From a bacterium (GTDB taxonomy: Bacteria; Babelota; Babeliae; Babelales; GCA-2401785), in assembly GCA_023249975.1 (NCBI GenBank), contig JAHFBP010000002.1:1-64000 (forward strand): a stretch of 64,000 nucleotides of DNA, read 5' to 3'. The position numbers were made by a program, and so were the translations under genes. This document shows, in pieces, positions 26,138 through 33,705 of the stretch (positions are counted from its first letter, which is position 1; every line of letters starts with the position of its first letter). The notes under the pieces were generated by a model. The model saw nothing but the letters and a program-made list of their open reading frames with translations, ran no database searches and was not told the DNA's origin.

Positions 26138-27688
26138 ATGAAGAAAATATTATATACACTTATTGCCTATTCAATTTTTATGACGTTACTTACCTCATCA
26201 GTCCTTCCTATCGCCATTTCTGATGACTCAAATCGTAACACCCTCAACACCCAATCCATTCGTGATCGCTCTGCACATCGCACCATGTTCAACGCACTGA
26301 TTCACGCTGGCAGAACACGTAAAAAAATGGAAAAAGACAAAAGCACGGGTTTTACCTTTTCAGTTACTCCTTTGGCGGCCAAATGCTTTTCAAGTGATAG
26401 ATTAGGTGCGTATTTCGGGGTAGATGATAGCAATCGAATCAGCCTTGAATATCAAGGTTCAAGCACGCGCCCAGGCACTGGTATTGCTGATGTCGGCCTG
26501 ATGATTCGGGACTCAACAAATGGAACATCCACAACAGGTGATTCTATTCCCGTACAAGATTCGGCAACCATCACACTCAACCCAAGTTCACTGATGTATG
26601 GAGCAAATTTTGATGTATGCCTTGGACTTGACCGCATAGCACAAGGTCTTTCGCTCCGGGCTGGAACGGCAGTGGCTTCTGCCACAAATTCTTTAGGATT
26701 TAATATCATTGGTGGTGTAAAAAGCGCCAATGGACCAGACTCTGTTTCTGACTTTTTAACAGGAAATGGTTCTTCTGCCGTTCAAAACGTTGTTGCAAAA
26801 GCAAAAATGCTGAATACCACCGATTCTGTCATTGACCTGGCTGACATTCAAGCTCGCATTGAATATTGTTTTTCAGATCAAAAATATAACCGATTTACCG
26901 CTTACCTTGGTGGTCTGATTCCAACTGGCAGCAAATCAACTTCCGATATTTTGTTCGAGCCACTGGTTGGAACACACAACACTCGTATTGAAGCTGGTAT
27001 TTCAGTCTGGGGAAACGTATTTAAATGGGGCAATGATCGCTCCATTGATCTGAATTTGAATGGATCTGTGGCTTATGGTTTTGCCAGTACCCAAACCCGC
27101 GTTGTTGACCTGCGGACCCAAAAATGGTCTCGGTATCATTTGACGCTTGAAAAAGGTAAGCCTTTTGCAACTACTGACACTGCAGTTGTTACCTCAATTC
27201 TCCATCCCTTTGTGCCGCTCGCCAACATTTTGAGCCAAGAAGTTAAAGTCAAACCACGTGCCATTGTTGACGTGTTACTCAATATGACCTACACCCACCA
27301 AACCTTTTTCCTCGACATAAGTTATCACTATCTCTTTAAGCAAAAAGAAAGTAATTCTCTCAAAAATGAATGGGAAGACAGACGGTTTTATCGCCTATCT
27401 TCAAGTGCTCCATGGAGAATTGGAACCAGTTCAAACATCTCCAACCGTGGCTTTGGGCCAGAAGATCCAACCAATACAACTTTTTTTACGCCGGTTAACC
27501 TTGCCGACTTAGATTTGAATCACCCAATGCAAGCTTTTAGTACGATTGGAATTTGTATGGGATCTGTGCACCGAGAAAGTGAAACTCCATGGGGAATTGG
27601 CATTGGTTGTTCAATGACGCTGGTAAACAATGCCCAGACCACCCCCTCCAGTATTGATGGCTTTGCCTCACTTGGAATAAATTTTTAA
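26138..27688 (+). CDS. outer-membrane beta-barrel protein, paralogue 5 of 6
   Basis: 516 aa. AAAGG precedes the ATG. The signal peptide is followed by SNRNTLNTQSIRD, a variant of the family signature. Landmarks are TLNPSSLMYGANFD, IAQGLSLRAGTAVAS, IPTGSKSTSDILFEPLVGTHN, LTLEKGKPFATT, ANILSQEVKVKPR, and a C-terminal FASLGINF. The usual SWDV at the end is replaced by SSIDGFASLG, so this copy is drifting. It is followed after 43 bp by the frameshifted large secreted gene, possibly in the same transcript since no terminator is visible between them. Confidence 0.84.
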   Translation: MKKILYTLIAYSIFMTLLTSSVLPIAISDDSNRNTLNTQSIRDRSAHRTMFNALIHAGRTRKKMEKDKSTGFTFSVTPLAAKCFSSDRLGAYFGVDDSNRISLEYQGSSTRPGTGIADVGLMIRDSTNGTSTTGDSIPVQDSATITLNPSSLMYGANFDVCLGLDRIAQGLSLRAGTAVASATNSLGFNIIGGVKSANGPDSVSDFLTGNGSSAVQNVVAKAKMLNTTDSVIDLADIQARIEYCFSDQKYNRFTAYLGGLIPTGSKSTSDILFEPLVGTHNTRIEAGISVWGNVFKWGNDRSIDLNLNGSVAYGFASTQTRVVDLRTQKWSRYHLTLEKGKPFATTDTAVVTSILHPFVPLANILSQEVKVKPRAIVDVLLNMTYTHQTFFLDISYHYLFKQKESNSLKNEWEDRRFYRLSSSAPWRIGTSSNISNRGFGPEDPTNTTFFTPVNLADLDLNHPMQAFSTIGICMGSVHRESETPWGIGIGCSMTLVNNAQTTPSSIDGFASLGINF

Positions 27689-27731
27689 AAAAAGAAGCCC
27701 GGTTATTTGACTAAAACCTTGGGGGGAAAGA

Positions 27732-28667
27732 ATGCGCTTTTTATGTAAGTGGACACTTGCCATTTCATTTGCTCTATCAATTTTTTTCACAAACTCAGTC
27801 CAGCCATCGTTGAACAATCTCAAGGGGACGTATTCTCATCTCAACCCCGAACAACGGCATCTTTCCCTCATTCACGGTGCCGTGGCCTGGGAGACGGGAG
27901 TTATTCGCCAAATGTATGACTATGGGCGCATATTTCCAAAAATTGAGAATGTTTTACGTTCAAATGAAGAATCGCGAAAGACCATTGTTGGATATGATAA
28001 ACTTGAAGAAACCTCTGCTGTTATTCGACTCATTCATGCCTTGTTTTATCGGGTACCGGAGACAACAACCGTCACTGATTTTGCAGAAACTCAATATGTT
28101 AAAGATAATTGCAATATACCTGAGACAATCGCTAATATTATTAAAATTTATCTGTGGCTCAAAGAAAATGACAATCAGTTCCTTGAAATATTAAAAGGGA
28201 TTGGGCCTAATAGGCGTAATCAGAAATGGAGAATCTTAAACATATCTTTAATCCGATTATTAAAGCCAACAATTTCAGCAAATCTATACGCTTCTATACA
28301 ACAAAATATACTTAAGATTTTAAAAGGTACTAACGATGACCCTCTCATTATTTTTCTGAAAGAATATTTTGATAATGTTATTCGTTTTGGAAAACTTTTT
28401 AAAGGAATGATTCCTTCCTTGAATAAGGATAATACTGTATTTGAGCATATAATACTGTTGGCATTACGCGAATGTGATCAACTTAATATTGAAAAACAAT
28501 TATATCCAGAACATATGGTTCTTTGCATATTTCAGGCATTTTTATATAAAAATGTGGTAATAATCGAGATGATATTGAGACATATTACAAGACTCTGGGT
28601 ATTCAGTTACCAGATAACTGGCAAGGGGATATTTTTTCTAAAATTTCACGAGAAAATGCATTTATAA
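27732..28667 (+). CDS. frameshifted large secreted protein, 5' part (paralogue of the gene at 46567)
   Basis: The first 311 residues of an interrupted gene. A signal peptide (MRFLCKWTLAISFALSIFFTN) is followed by a segment nearly identical to the 46567 product: HLSLIHGAVAWETGVIR-MYD-G and, later, LYPE-V-ILQAF-YK. At about 28548-28560 homology leaves this frame and continues in the +2 frame; the last 37 residues to the stop at 28667 are out-of-frame noise. The site is an A5 run (28548-28552); one extra base would restore the frame. Function unknown. A GGGG-containing ribosome-binding site precedes the ATG. Confidence 0.8.
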   Translation: MRFLCKWTLAISFALSIFFTNSVQPSLNNLKGTYSHLNPEQRHLSLIHGAVAWETGVIRQMYDYGRIFPKIENVLRSNEESRKTIVGYDKLEETSAVIRLIHALFYRVPETTTVTDFAETQYVKDNCNIPETIANIIKIYLWLKENDNQFLEILKGIGPNRRNQKWRILNISLIRLLKPTISANLYASIQQNILKILKGTNDDPLIIFLKEYFDNVIRFGKLFKGMIPSLNKDNTVFEHIILLALRECDQLNIEKQLYPEHMVLCIFQAFLYKNVVIIEMILRHITRLWVFSYQITGKGIFFLKFHEKMHL

Positions 28668-31297
28668 ACATACAGTCAATTTTACAAGAAAATGAGGAAA
28701 ACGATCTCACACAAATCATTACCGATAATTATGAAGATTTTGTATTTAATTGTCTGCAAATTCATGGTATTCCTAAGCCTATTGGCCTTATAAGAAAGGC
28801 AAAATATTATTATAATGACAATGATGATAGTAAATTTATCGAAATTGCCGACTGCAATGAAAATGCTATACGCAATTTCATTAATTTGTTTGCATATGAT
28901 ATTGAAAAAAATGAATTTAGCCTTGAAAAATTATGTGAAGTTCTGAGTTTATCTAGTGTTCATCCATCTTTAAATATTTTTTTGAATAAATATAAAAATA
29001 TTGAAGATGCAATTTCAGATAATGCACATGACGAATGGCTTATGCTTACCTCTAATATCCCGTATGTCAGTTACTTTAACCGTATACATATAGCTTCTGA
29101 GAACATTTCTCATTTGTCTGACAAAACACAATACATATCAGGAATCCATAAGGATATTCCGTTGGATCAGCATAAATACATACTTACTACGAATGAATCA
29201 AAAACCTACAACTTATTTGGGTCTGTTAAAAACATCATTATCATTCTTAATTATCTTTTAAATTTAGACCTCTTTCAAAATGCAGGTGGATTGGAAAAAG
29301 TATTTAATGATCCTAAATTTGTCACAACTTATTTCCCTATGCTGTGCGCACGGCTTGATGCAATTGGTAGTCTTTCGATTTCGCAATATGGGCCTATTGA
29401 TCCCCCAAATAATATTGATTATGATAATATTGATTATCGTCATATCCAGTTCATATATAGTCGCTTTGAATTAAATGGTATAATATGCCAATTTTCAACG
29501 CATGGACATGGGGACTTTGAATTAAGAAAAGCTGATGAACCAAAGGAAGTAACCGACCTTAATCTTCTGTTAAAAACGACGATACAAGACATCACACAGC
29601 CTTACTCATTAAGTTTTTTAATAGCTAAAAAATTATTTCAAGAAACAATTCCCCCAAAGCAGCATTTAAGCAAAAACCCACACTTTTTTTATAGTAATTT
29701 ATTTGCTATTCCAATTGGAAACCCTGATCAGTTTAATATAATAATTAACCGCTTGACCAAGGATACTGCCATCACAGAGATTCCATTAAATATGAAAATT
29801 GCTATCAAAGATCTTCTTTTGCAAAGGGCAAGTGCTTTTCCAGATCAATCTTGGTTAGATAGTTTTACTTTTTCAATATTGCAATATTTTACATGGACTC
29901 TAAATAATGATGAAGAGAAGGGATTTTCATCCATCATTCCTGATTTAACAAAACTCACCAAATCAAGACTTCTTTTTAAGAGGACTAATGATATTACATT
30001 ATTTTTCAAAGAACTAATTGAACAAAACAAATTTTCTAATCCAATATTTGAATTTTTCGAAAATACAGACAACATACGCAATCTTTATTTAATCGTTAAT
30101 AGTGGGTATTTTGAAGATCTAATGCCTTTGATTGTAAGCTTAGTAAGAGCTGGACATTGCTATTCTTTTGCTAAAACTTTCGCTGACAATATATATTATA
30201 CTTCATCATTTTCTAACAAGTATATTATTTATAGTGAATTAGTACTGAAGGGATTATATATTGATGAAGGAAATAAGCTGATTGAAAAATATTTTAATTT
30301 AAGCAAAGAAGAGCAAGATGAGCTTAAGTCGTCATACCAACAACTTAAAGAAGCCCTTGATAAAATGACAAAAAAACCAGAAGAAGCAGAAACTGAATCT
30401 GAACCTGATTTACTAGAAAAATCTTCACAAGAGGTAGCAGTAGAAGCAGAAACTAAAGCTGATTTACTAGCTGAAGAAGTAGCCCCTGATACAACAGAAG
30501 ACAGGGCAACAACTGCAACTGTTTTGCAAACAGAACCCCTTGATGTAATGACAAAAAAACCAGAAGAAGAAGAAGAAACTAAAGCTGTTTTGCCAGTTGA
30601 AGAAGTAGCCCCTGATACACCAATAACAGAAGACACGGCTGCACCTGAAGCTGTTTTGCAAACAGAAGCCCTTGATAAAATGACAAAAAAACCAGAAGAA
30701 GAAGAAACTAAAGCTGATTTACCAGCTGAAGAAGTAGCCCCTGATACACCAATAACAGAAGACACGGCTGCACCTGAAGCTGTTTTGCAAACAGAACCCC
30801 TTGATGTAATGACAAAAAAACCAGAAGAAGAAGAAACTAAAGCTGTTTTGTCAATTGAACCTTCTGTAGACTCACACGCCCCAAAAAGCAGCGATCAAAA
30901 TCCACCTCTACCTGACCAAGATCAAAACCAAGTCCCAAATTCCAACTGGAGCAATACAGGAATGGCTGCTGTTGCACTTGGAGCTACTGGGGTTGTTGGA
31001 GGAACAACACTGGTAATCAAAGTATCAAACCTTAAAAAACGAGGTGCAAGTACAAAGCTGGCTACCTTGCTGGTAACACTTCGCGGAAGAAAAGCGCTGC
31101 TGGTTCGCCTGGAGCGCATTAAACCCAACTCGCCCTTTTATACAGAAATCAACCAAGCTGCCCTAATTTTGAAAACTCATTTACAAGATATATCCAATTT
31201 AACTCGAGAAGACCTGGCTCTTTTAAATCAGGCTCTGATCAAGACTGACAAGACAATCAAACAAGTACCAGTTGAACAAACGGCCTCTTATCGATAA
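28550..31297 (+). CDS. frameshifted large secreted protein, 3' part
   Basis: Continuation of the 27732 gene in another frame, open from the TAA at 28547 to 31297, with no ATG near its start; the first usable alternative start is a TTG at 28886 inside conserved sequence. Homology to the 46567 product is clear from DNWQ and NYEDFVF through DCNENAIRNFINLFAYD, SNIPYV and FEL-NGIICQ. The C-terminus has no counterpart in the paralogue: Glu/Thr/Pro-rich repeats of about 43 residues, a hydrophobic segment GMAAVALGATGVVGGTTLVI and a basic helical tail. Repaired, the whole would be about 1188 aa. It could be a pseudogene, a sequencing or assembly error in the A-run, or a gene read by slippage. Confidence 0.75.
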   Translation, partial: KCGNNRDDIETYYKTLGIQLPDNWQGDIFSKISRENAFINIQSILQENEENDLTQIITDNYEDFVFNCLQIHGIPKPIGLIRKAKYYYNDNDDSKFIEIADCNENAIRNFINLFAYDIEKNEFSLEKLCEVLSLSSVHPSLNIFLNKYKNIEDAISDNAHDEWLMLTSNIPYVSYFNRIHIASENISHLSDKTQYISGIHKDIPLDQHKYILTTNESKTYNLFGSVKNIIIILNYLLNLDLFQNAGGLEKVFNDPKFVTTYFPMLCARLDAIGSLSISQYGPIDPPNNIDYDNIDYRHIQFIYSRFELNGIICQFSTHGHGDFELRKADEPKEVTDLNLLLKTTIQDITQPYSLSFLIAKKLFQETIPPKQHLSKNPHFFYSNLFAIPIGNPDQFNIIINRLTKDTAITEIPLNMKIAIKDLLLQRASAFPDQSWLDSFTFSILQYFTWTLNNDEEKGFSSIIPDLTKLTKSRLLFKRTNDITLFFKELIEQNKFSNPIFEFFENTDNIRNLYLIVNSGYFEDLMPLIVSLVRAGHCYSFAKTFADNIYYTSSFSNKYIIYSELVLKGLYIDEGNKLIEKYFNLSKEEQDELKSSYQQLKEALDKMTKKPEEAETESEPDLLEKSSQEVAVEAETKADLLAEEVAPDTTEDRATTATVLQTEPLDVMTKKPEEEEETKAVLPVEEVAPDTPITEDTAAPEAVLQTEALDKMTKKPEEEETKADLPAEEVAPDTPITEDTAAPEAVLQTEPLDVMTKKPEEEETKAVLSIEPSVDSHAPKSSDQNPPLPDQDQNQVPNSNWSNTGMAAVALGATGVVGGTTLVIKVSNLKKRGASTKLATLLVTLRGRKALLVRLERIKPNSPFYTEINQAALILKTHLQDISNLTREDLALLNQALIKTDKTIKQVPVEQTASYR
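30353..30855 (+). repeat. ~130-bp tandem repeats encoding a Glu-rich linker
   Basis: Units begin at 30353, 30536, 30668 and 30797, the last being partial. Each encodes a segment of the type LDKMTKKPEEEETKADLPAE followed by EVAPDTPITEDTAAPEAVLQ. The middle units (132 and 129 bp) are almost identical, showing recent expansion in frame. Confidence 0.9.
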
Positions 31298-31353
31298 CCT
31301 TGCGCTGTCTAACCCAGACAGGTCTGACACAGACAAGCTACAAGGAGAGAATT

Positions 31354-32865
31354 TTGGCCACCTATAAAATAAACCCGTGGGCTGCCTGGCTCATCGGCAC
31401 GGTATTGTCATTTGCCAACACACATCAACTACGAGCTGCATCAGAAGAAAATTTTACCTATTTACGACAACCGACCGAACCGAGTCGTGTGATGCAATAT
31501 GGACACACGCATCGGCTGATTAACAAAAAACATCATGCTCGCTGGAACGGCGTTCTTGGAATTAACGCCTTTTATCGCAAAAATATTTTTTCAAAACGCA
31601 TGGCACAAGGCCTGGGGTTTAAAGGGCAAGACACTTTTGACATTCAAAGCTTACCCGCCAGCGCCGACGATTTGGACATCGATTTTTTACTCCACAACAA
31701 GCAGTTCAACACACCTGGCGCTGCAAGCACAACAGGATTTTCCCCCATCAATTCTGGTGCCACATTTGCCATGCATCCGGAGCATCGCGCATTAGGACTA
31801 AACTTGAACTATTATCAACAACTCGATTTTTTTATCGATAAGCTTTTTGCACAAGTTAACATCAGTGTTGTGAGATCGCGCAACAAACTTTTCCCAACTT
31901 TTGTCAACATGATCAAAGGGTCAAACCTTACATCAATTGCTGATTTTTTAGCCGGAAAACATACTGGGCTAGAACCTGTTGACGCCCTCAAATTTGGCCT
32001 CATTGACACGCTACCTCGAGAAAAAACTAATCTGACCGATCTCGATTTCAGGATTGGCTACAATTTTGTTGATTACAATCTATTGCGCATCAGCGGAGCT
32101 GTTGTCGGATCGGTTCCTTATGGAACTACCTCGTCTGCAAAAAAATTATTTGAAGTCGTCATTGGATCACAAAATTACACACTGGGGCTTGAAGCTTCTG
32201 CATTTATCGAAATCTGGAAATACGGGCCCCATACCTGGTCATTTTTTACTGAGATAGAAGGCCGCTATCAAAATCCCGGCACCGAAATTCGTATTGCCCG
32301 CATCAAAGATCGAAACTGGGGACAGTATCAAATTGGACAAATACATGAAGCAACAGACGGAACAAATCTCTTTCCCATGGCAAACGTTTTGGCACAAAGC
32401 ACCAAAATTCATGCCCAAAAACTCGGATCGATTCTTGCCCTTTTTTCATATCACTATCGCACAATGACTTTTGATATTGGATACAATTGTGGCTATATCC
32501 AAGAAGAACACAATGAGCTGACGGTTCCATGGCCAGACCGCACCTATGCAATTGTGAACAAAAATATCAACCCCGCCAATTATGGCAATACGGTAGTTCC
32601 AAGCGCATTTGATATCAATGGCGTCATTAACACGGGAACCGCTACTGATCAATCTGACCAAATCATTAACTATGAGGACCTTGAAATCAACTTGCCGCAA
32701 CAACTCATTTTTACGTGGTTTGCAAGCCTTGGACATCACTTGATGTCCAAAAATAAGGACTGGTCTCTTGCCGGAAATGTGGGCGCGGCACTTGAAATAT
32801 GCAATCCAGCACGAACCTATGTTCCCAACTACCGCTTATGGGCTCAAGCAAGCCTGATCTTTTGA
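31354..32865 (+). CDS. outer-membrane beta-barrel protein, diverged paralogue 6 of 6
   Basis: 503 aa from a TTG at 31354 with an AAGGAG site 6 nt upstream; the open frame extends to a TTG at 31300 without such a site. The signal peptide (TYKINPWAAWLIGTVLSFAN) is followed by a diverged N-terminus lacking the TNRS signature. The family is still recognisable from VPYGTTSSAKKLFEVVIGSQN, RIKDRNWGQYQIGQ, ANVLAQSTKI, GYIQEEHNELTVPWPDRTY and the terminal RLWAQASLIF. It is the most distant member of the array and lies directly after the frameshifted gene. Confidence 0.8.
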   Translation: MATYKINPWAAWLIGTVLSFANTHQLRAASEENFTYLRQPTEPSRVMQYGHTHRLINKKHHARWNGVLGINAFYRKNIFSKRMAQGLGFKGQDTFDIQSLPASADDLDIDFLLHNKQFNTPGAASTTGFSPINSGATFAMHPEHRALGLNLNYYQQLDFFIDKLFAQVNISVVRSRNKLFPTFVNMIKGSNLTSIADFLAGKHTGLEPVDALKFGLIDTLPREKTNLTDLDFRIGYNFVDYNLLRISGAVVGSVPYGTTSSAKKLFEVVIGSQNYTLGLEASAFIEIWKYGPHTWSFFTEIEGRYQNPGTEIRIARIKDRNWGQYQIGQIHEATDGTNLFPMANVLAQSTKIHAQKLGSILALFSYHYRTMTFDIGYNCGYIQEEHNELTVPWPDRTYAIVNKNINPANYGNTVVPSAFDINGVINTGTATDQSDQIINYEDLEINLPQQLIFTWFASLGHHLMSKNKDWSLAGNVGAALEICNPARTYVPNYRLWAQASLIF

Positions 32866-32949
32866 AAAATCACAAAATCTTGCGCCACAGCTGACAAGAC
32901 GCATAGCCTAGAAGACGATACAAACAATCGATAGGGGTGAGTTTGCACG

Positions 32950-33678
32950 ATGATCACATATATACGAATCATTTTTGTGCTGGGATTGGCAATGAGCACA
33001 TCCATCAAACTCAGCTGCTACACAAAAAGCGCCGAAAATCTTTTTAAAGAACAAAATAAAGTTATCGACACCTTAACTCAAACAAATACAACACTCAAAG
33101 ACCAAGTCGCTCAACTGACAGCTGAAAATGAACAACTCAAACAAACCGCGACTCAAGCCACCCTAATTGCTCAACCGACAAATACCGAAACCGCAGCCAA
33201 TGAGGCACTTGAAAAAGAGAATGCATCGCTCAAAGATCAAGTTGTTCAACTGACAACTGAAAACTCAAACCTCAAACAAGATGCTTTGCAAAATTCTACC
33301 AAACTAAATGATACTCCTAACCCCAGTGACAATAAACCAACTGAACCTGTAATGGCCCCTGATATCCCAGAGCCAATCACCCCCATAGCGCCTGAAATAT
33401 TGAAAGCCAACAAAACTATTGCCAAACTTACCGAAGACAACAAGCGCTTGCTCGCTCTTGCAAAAGAAGCTGAATCATTCAAGAGTGTTATTCGAACAAA
33501 ACAAAACCAACAACAAGCCCTAAAGCAACAACTGCAACGCATTCTTGATAAAGTTCAAAGGTTCAATGACAAGGAACGAAATCCAGCAGTAAAACAAAAA
33601 TTCAATACCCTCTTGCAAGAATTTACCACTATCTTACAAAAACCACCTGATACAAGATCCGCAGCACCAGCCGCTTAA
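32950..33678 (+). CDS. secreted coiled-coil protein (242 aa), unknown function
   Basis: A signal-peptide-like N-terminus (YIRIIFVLGLAMSTS) precedes two similar heptad blocks, LKDQVAQLTAENEQLK and LKDQVVQLTTENSNLK, about 46 residues apart, an internal duplication. A Pro-rich linker (about 125-150) and a second helical region rich in Gln/Lys follow. It lies 84 bp after barrel paralogue 6 and 27 bp before the large coiled-coil gene, so the latter two are probably one operon. A structural or adaptor role in the periplasm is plausible, not shown. Confidence 0.75.
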   Translation: MITYIRIIFVLGLAMSTSIKLSCYTKSAENLFKEQNKVIDTLTQTNTTLKDQVAQLTAENEQLKQTATQATLIAQPTNTETAANEALEKENASLKDQVVQLTTENSNLKQDALQNSTKLNDTPNPSDNKPTEPVMAPDIPEPITPIAPEILKANKTIAKLTEDNKRLLALAKEAESFKSVIRTKQNQQQALKQQLQRILDKVQRFNDKERNPAVKQKFNTLLQEFTTILQKPPDTRSAAPAA

Positions 33679-33705
33679 TTTTATAGATAAAAAAGGAAGG
33701 ATATT

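Noticed and set aside
30229-30765. 178-aa Ser/Val-rich minus-strand frame
   Set aside because: Complement of the Glu-rich tandem repeats of the plus-strand gene.
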